From positions 1 through 64,000 of the forward strand of contig NZ_JACJPI010000041.1 of assembly GCF_014695975.1 (NCBI RefSeq): a stretch of DNA of 64,000 nucleotides. The letters are read 5' to 3'. The position numbers and the translations under genes are program-made. How positions within the stretch are numbered: position 1 is the first letter of the stretch; each line of letters begins with the position of its first letter. Under the pieces are notes generated by a model. That model was not told the DNA's origin, searched no databases, and saw only the letters and a list, made by a program, of their open reading frames with translations. The stretch comes from Leptolyngbya sp. FACHB-321 (GTDB taxonomy: Bacteria > Cyanobacteriota > Cyanobacteriia > Leptolyngbyales > Leptolyngbyaceae). Of this stretch, positions 25,673 through 33,569 are shown in pieces.

Positions 25673-26086
25673 CTAGGGGCGAGTTCCTTGCTCCCATGTC
25701 CAGGTCATTTTCATGCGATTGACTCGCCAACCATCAGCGGTGTGGACGAGAGTATGTTCATAGAACCCTCCCAATGTCCAGGTTCCTTTCTGAGTATCCA
25801 GGTAAACATGATGCGCCTGAAAGTTGGAAAGGCAAATGGCCCTGTCGCCAGTGATGGTGACAACATGGCTACCAATGAGATGCTGAGTCGTTGTAAAGGT
25901 TTGGGTGAAGAACGCCTTCCATCCGTTGATTAGGTCGTCTGCGTTGACCGACGTAGGTTGCCCACCGTTCAACGAGGTGTAATCGGTTTCAACGCGATCG
26001 CTAAAGACATCCCGACAGGCTTGCCAATCTCGCCGGTCTGCCATCAAACCAATGCGATTGACCACATCAATAATTTCAGCTTGCAT
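25673..26086 (-). CDS. NTF2-like (SnoaL-type) protein
   Basis: A 137-aa single domain: N-terminal IIDVVNRIGLMADRRDWQAC with the frequent ..LFSDRVETDYTSLNGG-type motif, INGWKAFF, HLIGSHVVTITGDRAICLSN, WTLGGFYEHTLVHTADGWRV. This is the NTF2-like fold with hydroxylase/dehydratase-type ligand pockets; no catalytic claim can be made. It lies 27 bp after an exported SDR in the same direction, so it is probably co-transcribed with it. Confidence 0.85.
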   Translation of the reverse strand: MQAEIIDVVNRIGLMADRRDWQACRDVFSDRVETDYTSLNGGQPTSVNADDLINGWKAFFTQTFTTTQHLIGSHVVTITGDRAICLSNFQAHHVYLDTQKGTWTLGGFYEHTLVHTADGWRVNRMKMTWTWEQGTRP

Positions 26087-26113
26087 GAGCTTTGTTCCTT
26101 TGAGGCTATCAGC

Positions 26114-26995
26114 TTAACCAAGACCGCCACCATCCACATTAAAAGCTACGCCTGAAACGTAGGATGCTTCTGGCGAAGCCAACCACAACACGGCGGCAGC
26201 GACTTCTTCTGGTTTGCCCACCCGCTTAATTGGGTAGCCAGAAGCCAACTGTTCTTTCGTCACTTTCCAATCCCGCTCCACCCGATCGAGCATGGCAGTG
26301 TCGATCGCTCCCGGTAAGACCGCATTGATGCGGATGGTTTTGCCATATTCCTGTGCGGCCATTTTGGTCATATGAATCACGGCGGCTTTGCTGGCACCAT
26401 AGCCGACAATGTTGGCAAAGGCCCGCTGTCCACCAATACTTGCCATGTTGATAATCGCTCCGCTACCAACTTTAAGCAGATGGGGAATTTCGTATTTCAT
26501 GCCCAGAAACACTCCACGGGCGTTAGTGTTCATCAGATCATCAAACTCAGCGATCGCGGTGTCCGCGATCGAGTTGGGTGGATAGTCAATCCCGGCATTG
26601 TTGAAGGCGATGTCTAACCGACCATACTTGGCGACACAGGCATCGACAAAAGCTTTGACTTCGGTTTCTTTGCGAACATCAGCCCGCATGTAAGTGGCAT
26701 CACCACCGGTGCTGCGGATTGAGGTTTCGACTTGCTTGCCCAACGTCTCACGCCGACCACAGAAGAAGACGTTCGCCCCTTCTTTAGCAAACAGTCTGGC
26801 AGTCGCTTCCCCAATGCCAGACGTTGCACCCGTAATCAGGACAACTTTGTTAGCAAATTTGCCAGTTTGAGTTGTTGTTTGCAAGGGTTGCGGGGTTGGC
26901 GTATTGGCGTGCGCTTTTCCTGTCAGGGTTGTTGCCACACCTGCTAATCCTAAACCTCCGATCGAAAGAATGCGCCGACGATTCAGACCTTTCAT
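26114..26995 (-). CDS. Exported short-chain dehydrogenase/reductase with Tat-type signal
   Basis: 293 aa. The N-terminus MKGLNRRRILSIGGLGLAGVATTL is a twin-arginine-like signal, then a linker and a classical SDR Rossmann fold: VLITGATSGIGEATA (TGxxxGIG), NNAG (AFNNAGIDYPP), catalytic Tyr-Lys in YGASKAAV, and VSGVAFNVDGG at the end. The Asn-Ser-Tyr-Lys tetrad appears intact (MASIGGQ region for Ser). SDRs oxidise alcohols or reduce carbonyls with NAD(P)H; a Tat signal on one is unusual and suggests it folds with its cofactor before export. Ribosome binding site GGAGAAAACC precedes the ATG. Confidence 0.9.
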   Translation of the reverse strand: MKGLNRRRILSIGGLGLAGVATTLTGKAHANTPTPQPLQTTTQTGKFANKVVLITGATSGIGEATARLFAKEGANVFFCGRRETLGKQVETSIRSTGGDATYMRADVRKETEVKAFVDACVAKYGRLDIAFNNAGIDYPPNSIADTAIAEFDDLMNTNARGVFLGMKYEIPHLLKVGSGAIINMASIGGQRAFANIVGYGASKAAVIHMTKMAAQEYGKTIRINAVLPGAIDTAMLDRVERDWKVTKEQLASGYPIKRVGKPEEVAAAVLWLASPEASYVSGVAFNVDGGGLG

Positions 26996-27024
26996 GGTTT
27001 TCTCCTTTTCAGATATGCATCCTG

Positions 27025-27777
27025 TTAATTGCTTGTAGTGTAGCCGCCATCAATCGCCAGATTTTGTCCCGTCACGAAACCAGCAGCATCCGAACAGAGC
27101 CACAAAACGGCTTCAGCGATGTCATTCGGTTGTCCAACGCGCTGTAATGGAATCCCGGTGGCAACCTGTTCTAACATACCTGCGGGTGCGTTTGCCCACA
27201 GTTCAGTTTCCACCGCACCAGGGCTAACTGCATTGATCCGAATACCATTGGCTGCATATTCTGCCGCTGCTGCCCGTGTCAAAGCCGCCACTCCACCTTT
27301 TGCCGCTGCGTAAGCGCCGTAGTTTGGTACTCCCAAAATGCCGCCTTGAGAAGACATATTAACGATCGCTCCTTTGCCCGATCGCAACATAGCTGGAATC
27401 TCGTATTTCAAACACAGCCAGACAGATTTGAGATTCACCGCCATCTCTTGCTCCCAATCTGCTTCCGCAAGCTCGATCAGTTTGCCTGGTTTGCCTGACC
27501 CAGCATTGTTGAAGGCACAATCAAGCCGACCATAACGTTCCAGCGTGCGATCAACCAATGTCTGTACCTCTAATGCTTGCGTTACATCGGTTTGAACAAA
27601 AGTCGCTTCACCACCCGCTTCCACAATCTGCCGAACGGTTTCTTCACCTTCAGGCACTCGTCGTGCGGCAATCACGACTTTGCCTCCCTCTTTAGCAAAG
27701 GCGATCGCGGTGGCTCGACCAATCCCCGAACTGCCACCTGTCACTAGTGCTACCTTTCCATCCATACGTCCACTCAT
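27025..27777 (-). CDS. Short-chain dehydrogenase/reductase (glucose 1-dehydrogenase-like)
   Basis: 250 aa, classical SDR: VALVTGGSSGIGRATAIAFA with an arginine-rich loop after beta2 (VVIAARRVPEGEET), suggesting NADP preference; FNNAGSG; MSSQGG; YAAAKGGVAAL; and C-terminal VTGQNLAIDGGYTTSN. No transmembrane or signal segment, so cytosolic. It is one of four closely related SDRs within 11 kb here, in the run merR to GNAT, 29 bp upstream of the exported SDR. Confidence 0.9.
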   Translation of the reverse strand: MSGRMDGKVALVTGGSSGIGRATAIAFAKEGGKVVIAARRVPEGEETVRQIVEAGGEATFVQTDVTQALEVQTLVDRTLERYGRLDCAFNNAGSGKPGKLIELAEADWEQEMAVNLKSVWLCLKYEIPAMLRSGKGAIVNMSSQGGILGVPNYGAYAAAKGGVAALTRAAAAEYAANGIRINAVSPGAVETELWANAPAGMLEQVATGIPLQRVGQPNDIAEAVLWLCSDAAGFVTGQNLAIDGGYTTSN

Positions 27778-27819
27778 AGGTTGTGTTCCTGATTAAGGTA
27801 ATCTCTTGCACAAAGAGCG

Positions 27820-28872
27820 TTATTTCTGTGAAATCGTTGGGCTGGCAAGTGTTTTTTGAAAGTGAGTTGCGACGGCTGCAACGGCCGTGGAAACCTGCGG
27901 ATCGCGATCGTAGAAATCGAGGTGTTGTCCGTCTGTCCACACCAGTTGCTTCTGTCCACCCAATTGGCTGTAAAACTTGCGGGCATTATCAGGTAGCGCA
28001 GACCCATCACTGTGCACGATCAGCGTGGGAGCTTTGATGCTAGAGGCAAGCGCCACACCATTAAAGTCCTGCCATTCGTGCCACGACATCACGGCAAAAC
28101 GGTTTGTCCATTGTGGAATCACGCCGCGTTCTTTGCTACCGTAGTAGCTGACATCGCCCGACATGGCAGCATTGAAGTTCGCTTGAGCATACGCAGGGAC
28201 ATACTCTACTTTGCCTGTGCGATCGAACGCTTGACGAGCCGCTTTGCCAATTGCCATCCGACGCTGCACGGTTTCTTTGCCAAATAGAGCTTGCAGAGAT
28301 TCTGGATCATGCAGCCATGCTGCCACCGTCGCAAACGATTTGAAGTTAGCATCTTCAGCCACCGCTTTTGCCATGTAACCTGCACTGGCACAAATGCCCA
28401 AGCCACCGACCTGGTTTGCATCTACCACTGGCAGCGACTTCAGAAATGCTGCTGCGTTCTTGATGTCCTGCACTTTTGCCGCAGGCGATTCGTACTGACG
28501 CGGGGTGCCGCTGCTTTCGCCCCAATAGCGGAAGTCAAACGCAAAGGTAGCAAACCCCCGATCGGCAAGCCGTTGAGCATACACCGCAGGCATCTGTTCT
28601 TTCACCGTTGTCCATGCACCCGTGACGATGATCGTGGGCAAGCGATCTCCGGTTTGATAAGTCGCAGGGAGATAGAGATTGCCGACTAGGGTTTCGCCTT
28701 CACCTTGAAAGGTGACTCGATTGATTCCCGGTCTGAACGTGGGTTGAGTGGTCATGATCGTTGGCTCCCTGCGCTGAAGCGAAGGATTGGGTGTTTCTGA
28801 CAAAACAGTGGGAATGGGGGTGAGCGCAAGCAGGGCGATCGTTCCAAGCGAGAAGAGCTTTGTGGTGTTCAT
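27820..28872 (-). CDS. Exported alpha/beta hydrolase
   Basis: I use ATG 28872 (MNTTKLFSLGTIALLALTPI), which begins a signal peptide and has AGGAAATTGCC upstream; the listed start adds 57 residues from the leader. The alpha/beta fold shows a TIIVTGAWTTVKEQM oxyanion segment, the nucleophile elbow GLGICASAGYMAK (Cys or Ser of GxCxSxG), an acid near LIVHSDGSALPDN and the catalytic His in TDGQHLDFYD. This pattern is seen in dienelactone-hydrolase-like and FrsA/YcjY-like esterases. Probably periplasmic; substrate unknown. Confidence 0.85.
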   Translation of the reverse strand: MNTTKLFSLGTIALLALTPIPTVLSETPNPSLQRREPTIMTTQPTFRPGINRVTFQGEGETLVGNLYLPATYQTGDRLPTIIVTGAWTTVKEQMPAVYAQRLADRGFATFAFDFRYWGESSGTPRQYESPAAKVQDIKNAAAFLKSLPVVDANQVGGLGICASAGYMAKAVAEDANFKSFATVAAWLHDPESLQALFGKETVQRRMAIGKAARQAFDRTGKVEYVPAYAQANFNAAMSGDVSYYGSKERGVIPQWTNRFAVMSWHEWQDFNGVALASSIKAPTLIVHSDGSALPDNARKFYSQLGGQKQLVWTDGQHLDFYDRDPQVSTAVAAVATHFQKTLASPTISQK

Positions 28873-29081
28873 GGCAATTTCCTGTTCCTTGAGTAGTGTT
28901 CCGTTTGGATACCTCAAGATTAGAAAAAAGCCTCGCTGAACTAAAGCCCAATTCTTGCGCTGTTTTGTTGCATTCTTGCGCTCTTGGTACTGCACCAATT
29001 TATTGAGTAAGCAAGGGCGATCGCAACCGCTTAAAAGCCGCAAAACGATTGCCGTGATTGCTCTACTTGGCGGGTCACATC

Positions 29082-30077
29082 CTACAGTGCAAACCGACGC
29101 ACGAAAAACGTATTGGGAACAGCGGCTTCTTTTCCTGGCAGCAAGCGATGACGAATGCGGGATTCGGTAATCCAGATGGTTTGACCCGCGATCGTCAAGT
29201 TTACAGGTGATTCCAGTCCGCTTGCCAGCGTTTCGATCTCCTTCGGTGTCTTGGTATCCAAAATATTCCTGATCCGCAGTAGACGACCATTACCGCTGGA
29301 GACTGCTCCTTCGGTGATTAGCAGCGAACCATCAGGTGCAAATTGCATTCCATCGGGATTCTCTAGCGATCGCGGTAACGGAATCGCCTCCACTTTCGGG
29401 TTTCCCTGCGCTTGCGGAGTTATTTTCAACAGCTTGCCATCTGAGAACATGCCTACAATCAAAACGCCATTGGCAGCACGGGCAATGCCACCTAACCCAA
29501 TTTGACGAGAGCGAAACTGCTCATCTTCTGCCCAAACTCGGAACTGCGTGGTTCCAGGAGCAAGGTAGTGGATGCGTGGACGCGAACTATCCGTTACATA
29601 GACTCCTCCATTCTCATCCAGTGCAATATCATTGCTAAATCCACCATCAGGCATGGCAATTACTTGCAGGACTTTAGCGGTGCGAATATCGATCGCAAAA
29701 ATTCGGTGAGGGCGACGAGTCACCTGACCATCGGCACCGCGAACGCCAAGAAAGTCAGGTGAGGCTCCCCAGAGAACGCCCCGTTGCTCATCCAAGCGTA
29801 GACTGGTTGCGGCAAAAATCTCGTCTGTTCCTGGAAAGAAGGTTTCTGTCTTGCCATTTGGCGTGATGCGGAGAATTTGTCCACTCGTAACAGAGCCAAC
29901 ATACAACGTACTTGCAGCGGAGCTGAGCCGTATCGGATCGCGGCTGTGAGTGATGCCATTAGGATACTGAAACCCCGTTGGCAGTTGAATCAAACTTTGT
30001 GCTTGAGCAGGAGCAGCCAAAATAGGAGAAGCGGCGATCAAAATCAGGGTAATTGTGTGGAGGAGAGTTCGATTCAT
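29082..30077 (-). CDS. Exported SMP-30/gluconolactonase-like beta-propeller
   Basis: I start at ATG 30077: MNRTLLHTITLILIAASP, then AAPAQAQS, a clean signal peptide. The mature part has propeller blades with typical loops (GFQYPNGITHS, GGFSNDIALDENGGVYVTDS, LENPDGMQFAPDGSLLITE, ITESRI). SMP-30-like proteins hydrolyse lactones or act as Ca-dependent esterases. The MITE-like copy 2 is inserted exactly at this start codon: its 8-bp duplicate CATTTTTT contains the reverse complement of ATG. The native ribosome binding site (GAGAAAAAATG) was moved 261 bp away. The listed 382-aa ORF reads through the element in frame, giving a 51-aa extension. Confidence 0.85.
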   Translation of the reverse strand: MNRTLLHTITLILIAASPILAAPAQAQSLIQLPTGFQYPNGITHSRDPIRLSSAASTLYVGSVTSGQILRITPNGKTETFFPGTDEIFAATSLRLDEQRGVLWGASPDFLGVRGADGQVTRRPHRIFAIDIRTAKVLQVIAMPDGGFSNDIALDENGGVYVTDSSRPRIHYLAPGTTQFRVWAEDEQFRSRQIGLGGIARAANGVLIVGMFSDGKLLKITPQAQGNPKVEAIPLPRSLENPDGMQFAPDGSLLITEGAVSSGNGRLLRIRNILDTKTPKEIETLASGLESPVNLTIAGQTIWITESRIRHRLLPGKEAAVPNTFFVRRFAL

Positions 30078-30082
30078 TTTTT

Positions 30083-30335
30083 GGCAGTGCCCTAAAGGTA
30101 ATGATGGCTGAAACACCTTGCCTGTCTGGATTTTATTGAGAGACTGTCGTATGAGCAGCTCTAAGTATCGGTCTAAGACAGAAGCCACAGTGCTGCTTTT
30201 CTCGTTGCGCTCCTGGATGTGTTGTTGCAAAGACGTGAAAAAAGTCGAGCTACTTCAGGTCTACAAAGTTAGCTTTAAGTCCTGAAAACCTGATCTGGAA
30301 GCATTCATAGCTATCATTAAATTTTTAGGACTACC
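30083..30335. mobile_element. MITE-like element, copy 2 (253 bp)
   Basis: Flanked by a perfect 8-bp duplication CATTTTTT (30075-30082 and 30336-30343). The right end inverted reads GGTAGTCCTAAAAATTTAA; the left end reads GGCAGTGCCCTAAAGGTAA. It aligns along its whole length with copy 1, including an identical block around GCAAAGACGTGAAAAAAGTC. It separates the SMP-30-like gene from the aldo/keto reductase and from the native leader. Confidence 0.85.
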
Positions 30336-30357
30336 CATTTTTTCTCATTCTAATTAT

Positions 30358-31364
30358 TTATGATCTTAGAAATAGGTTTTGCAATCCACGCAAAAACTGT
30401 AGAGCAAAACCTGGATCAACTTCGCTGGCTGTATTGAGACGAGTGAGTTGAGCCTGGTTCAACGTGACATTCAGGCAACCAAGATTGTCTTTGAGATGAT
30501 CGAGATTTCTGGCTCCAATGATGGGAATGTGGCAAGGTGATTGTTGCCGAATCCAAGCAAGGGCAACCTGAGCAGCACTACAGCCGACTTCAGCCGCAAT
30601 ATCGATCACGATTTGAGCAATCTGCATGGCACGCTCGACTTTGTAATGCTGAAAGTACTCAGCTTTGTTAAGTCGATCATGGTCAGAATCAGCGTTCAAG
30701 TGTTTCCCCGTCAGCACACCCCCGCCAGCGGCGACCAATCCAGAATGCTCAAATTTAAGTCTTCTGCCATTGGTAGTAAATCTCGTTCTACTGTGCGTTC
30801 CACCAAATTATATTCAAGTTGAATCGCGGCAAACGGGGTCATGTTCTTTAACTGAGCGATCGTCTGAACACGACTGATAATCCAGGCAGGCGCATTGGAA
30901 ATGCCGACATACATCACTTTGCTGGAGCGAACCACATCATCCAACGTCCGTATCATCTCTTTCACTGGAGTCACCGGATCCCACATATGCACCCCGTACA
31001 AATCGATGTAGGCAGTGTTCAAACGCTTGGGGCTAGCATCGAGCGATCGCACCAGGTTTTTGCGCTGGTTGCCCCTAGAATGCGGGTCATTCGGATTCAT
31101 CATCACTGTGTATTTGGTGGCGATGACAAAGCGATCTCGTTCAGAACGCACAAACTCACCCAGCATTTTCTCACTCGTGCCATTGGTGTAAACATTTGCA
31201 GTGTCGATGAAATTTCCCCCTGCCTCTGCAAAGGTCTCAAACATCGCCTGACTAGTTTCTCGATTCGCGCCCCATTCCCACTTTTCGCCAAAGGTCATTG
31301 CACCCAAGCAGAGTTCAGAGACTCTTAATCCCGTGTTGCCCAAAAGTTTGTATTGCATGATCAT
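30358..31364 (-). pseudogene. Aldo/keto reductase, split by a one-base frameshift
   Basis: Two ORFs (30711-31364 and 30358-30738) make one AKR of about 335 aa: MQYKLLGNTGLRVSELCLGA, NFIDTANVY, IATKYT, YVGISNAP, then NLSILDWSPLAGG joined to VLTGKHLNADSD and PIIGARNLDHLKDNLG. At the junction the reading is CTGGCGGGGGTGTGCTG; one more G in the G-run would restore LAGGVLTG. Catalytic Asp-Tyr (FIDTANVY) and Lys (IATKYT) are present. Either a recent inactivation, a read error in the homopolymer, or a real frameshift. Its start overlaps the ABM gene's stop by 4 nt. Confidence 0.8.
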
Positions 31365-31687
31365 TCTCTAGTTTGAGATCGCCGTGATGATTCGATTTTT
31401 CTCAGGGATAAAATCGCGATCGGCTCCGCTAGTGTCTCCTCATAGGCTTGCAAAACTTGCTTCACGTAAGGCTGTTGGAAGTGGGCATCTAGTGTCACTT
31501 GGTCTTTCCAGTTTTCGTACAGCACAAAAACGGTTGGATCGTTCGTGTCTTGCAATAAATCAAATGTGATGCAACCAGATTCAGCGCGAGTCGGGGCAAG
31601 CAAACTCAGCAAATCCTGCCGCATTCGCGCTTCTAACCCAGGTTGGGCTTTGATGCGGGCAATGATCGTCAATAGCGAATCTGACAT
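31361..31687 (-). CDS. Antibiotic-biosynthesis-monooxygenase-type (ABM) protein
   Basis: A 108-aa ferredoxin-like dimeric alpha+beta barrel: LLTIIARIKAQPGLEARMRQ, PTRAESGCITFDLLQD, PTVFVLYENWKDQVTLDAHF, and QPYVKQVLQAYEETLAEP. This is the pattern of YgiN-like quinol monooxygenases and ABM proteins, which handle quinones or aromatic intermediates without metal cofactors. It is translationally coupled by an ATGA overlap to the aldo/keto reductase and lies 24 bp behind an SDR, so it belongs to the same operon. Confidence 0.88.
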   Translation of the reverse strand: MSDSLLTIIARIKAQPGLEARMRQDLLSLLAPTRAESGCITFDLLQDTNDPTVFVLYENWKDQVTLDAHFQQPYVKQVLQAYEETLAEPIAILSLRKIESSRRSQTRE

Positions 31688-31711
31688 AGTGAACCTCCTG
31701 AAATGATGGGA

Positions 31712-32491
31712 TTAGTACCGAAAGCCGGGAATTGCGAAACCTCCATCAACGGCGATCGTCTGTCCAGTGATGTAAGCCGTCGCCTTAGAACATAGCCAGA
31801 CTACTGCTTCTGCCACTTCCTCTGATTCACCCAACCGTTTCAGTGGAATGTGGTGTGTGAAAGCTTGCACCACCGCATCACTTGGATCATCAGGGTTGCC
31901 AAAGCGCCGAAACATCTCAGTATCAATGATGCCAGGATTGACATTGTTGACGCGAATACCGTGCTGGGCACCTTCCAGTGCCGCTGCCCGTACCATGCCA
32001 TCCAAGCCCCCTTTGCTGGCAGAGTAGATGGTGGAGCCGAGCATTCCGCCTTTTGCTAACCAGGATGAGGTGTTGACAATGGCTCCACCTGTACCTTGTT
32101 TAATCATCTGCTCCATCTCATACTTCAGACAAAGCCAGACGGCTTTTAGGTTCGTGTCAATAGTGTGATCCCAATTTTCCTCGGTGAGTTGAGGCATAGG
32201 AGCAAACGCTCCTTCGGTGCCAGCATTGTTGAAAGCATAATCTAACTGTCCATACAGCGAAACCGTTTTTTGAATCAGCGCCTTAATCTCGGCGGGTTGC
32301 GACACATCGGTTTTGATAAAGCTAGATTCTCCGCCCCACTGGCGGATTTGCTCAACGACAGCTTGTCCTTCGGTTTCTCGACGGGCAGCGACGACGACTT
32401 TTGCGCCGTGTTTGGCAAGTAGCAGGGCACCTGATCGCCCCATGCCCGAACTCCCGCCTGTGACTAACGCTACTTTGTTTTGCAGATCCAT
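31712..32491 (-). CDS. Short-chain dehydrogenase/reductase
   Basis: I use ATG 32491 (MDLQNKVALVTGGSSGMGRS), with GGAG 8 nt upstream; the listed start adds 60 residues that overlap merR. 259 aa: TGGSSGMG cofactor loop, AARRETEG after beta2 (NADP-type), FNNAGTEGAF, TSSWLAKGG, YSASKGGLDGMV, and YITGQTIAVDGGFAIPG. A classical cytosolic SDR. First enzyme gene after merR (gap 121 bp), so it is the likeliest primary target of that regulator. Confidence 0.9.
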   Translation of the reverse strand: MDLQNKVALVTGGSSGMGRSGALLLAKHGAKVVVAARRETEGQAVVEQIRQWGGESSFIKTDVSQPAEIKALIQKTVSLYGQLDYAFNNAGTEGAFAPMPQLTEENWDHTIDTNLKAVWLCLKYEMEQMIKQGTGGAIVNTSSWLAKGGMLGSTIYSASKGGLDGMVRAAALEGAQHGIRVNNVNPGIIDTEMFRRFGNPDDPSDAVVQAFTHHIPLKRLGESEEVAEAVVWLCSKATAYITGQTIAVDGGFAIPGFRY

Positions 32492-32612
32492 TATGAATGC
32501 TCCATTGTTGTAAGGGTTAATTGCAGCGCCAAGCGAACCCATGAGGTCTGTCGTTTGAAGACATACTCGACGGGTGAAGCTGAACGCGGTCAGTCTAGAG
32601 TGAAAAGGACAT

Positions 32613-33152
32613 TCAGCGATCGCTAGCGATCGCTGCAATGGATGGAGATGCTTCCTCCGGTTGCGGTTCAACCTCTACGTCAGCCTCTCCCTGCTGTGGA
32701 GCGCATTCCAACATGAAGGCTCGTCCTGCCGCCAAGCATTCCTGACGTTCGTTTATCTCAGAATAGGAGTAGGTTGCATCCGCCTGTTGCCGTGCTTCCA
32801 AGCCTTTGTAGTAGCCAATCTTCCACTGAATCGCTTCTAGGTTGCGCTGGAGTTCCTGAATGTGTGCCTGTACCTGCTGTTCATGCGCTTCCAGCAGTTT
32901 ACGTCGATCTCTGATCGCTTCCGGTTGCTGCCGAAACAACTGGGCAAACTCCTGCATCTGGCGAATTGGCATTCCCGTTGCTCGCAGGCGAGTCAGAAAC
33001 TCAATGCGGGCAATGTCTTCTGCCGAATAGCGACGATGTCCACTGCTGGCGCGGTCGACGGGTTCTAACAATCCATTGCGTTCGTAGTAGCGGAGCGTAT
33101 GGACACTCAAGCCCGTTTGCTGGGCAACCTGTTGAATTGTCAGGGCTTGCAT
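32613..33152 (-). CDS. MerR-family transcriptional regulator
   Basis: 179 aa. The N-terminal winged helix is canonical: LTIQQVAQQTGLSVHTLRYY, ERNGLLEPVDRASSGHRRYS, ARIEFLTRLRATGMPIRQMQ. A long coiled-coil helix (LLEAHEQQVQAHIQELQRNLEAIQWKIGYY) and an acidic tail follow. It resembles AdhR/YraB-like MerR proteins that control aldehyde reductases, but the cysteine seen in the NmlR/AdhR group (in the RCL.. position) is Thr here (EFLTRL), so the sensing mode differs. Its own promoter has the 19-bp MerR spacer. It heads a minus-strand run of ten genes. Confidence 0.92.
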   Translation of the reverse strand: MQALTIQQVAQQTGLSVHTLRYYERNGLLEPVDRASSGHRRYSAEDIARIEFLTRLRATGMPIRQMQEFAQLFRQQPEAIRDRRKLLEAHEQQVQAHIQELQRNLEAIQWKIGYYKGLEARQQADATYSYSEINERQECLAAGRAFMLECAPQQGEADVEVEPQPEEASPSIAAIASDR

Positions 33153-33178
33153 GGCACTTACCTCAGAAGCATAGTTCC

Positions 33179-33209
33179 ACCTTAGAATTTAGAGCGCGCT
33201 CTAAGTCAA
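33179..33209 (-). promoter_or_regulatory. MerR-type promoter with a 19-bp spacer and central palindrome
   Basis: On minus: -35 TTGACT, 19-bp spacer TAGAGCGCGCTCTAAATTC, -10 TAAGGT. The palindrome TTAGAGCGCGCTCTAA sits between the boxes. Overlong spacers with a centred operator are the hallmark of MerR-activated promoters, and it lies 27 bp upstream of the merR-like start, so autoregulation is expected. Confidence 0.85.
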
Positions 33210-33569
33210 GCTCTGTTGAAGCGCATGGGGAAATATCATCCGATCGGAGGAGCGATCGTTTAAATTCGCTGAAGTCAATAGGTAGAAGCTGGCTATAGAT
33301 TGAGGCTTGGCAAAATTGCTTCTAATGGAGAATTTAGAATTCCTTCATTTGTTGAAGATGGCAAGCATCGCTAAACTCTGAATAACACAGGCTAACTTTG
33401 GTTTGAAACATCGTTAGTTCCTTAATCACTACGGGTCAATTCCCCACCCCTTAGAGCGCATAAGGCAGAGCAGTCCAAATGGGCGCTGTTGAGCGCAGCC
33501 GAGCCGCGAAGCGTGTAAGGCGCAGCGAAGTGATACTCCGTCCGCTTGCGGCGGAGACGTTCATTTAAA
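33210..33569. other. Intergenic, no gene
   Basis: About 360 bases between merR and the NmrA-like gene. It contains a GC-rich stretch with short palindromes (CCGCTTGCGGCGG region near 33545) and no supported ORF. Confidence 0.4.
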
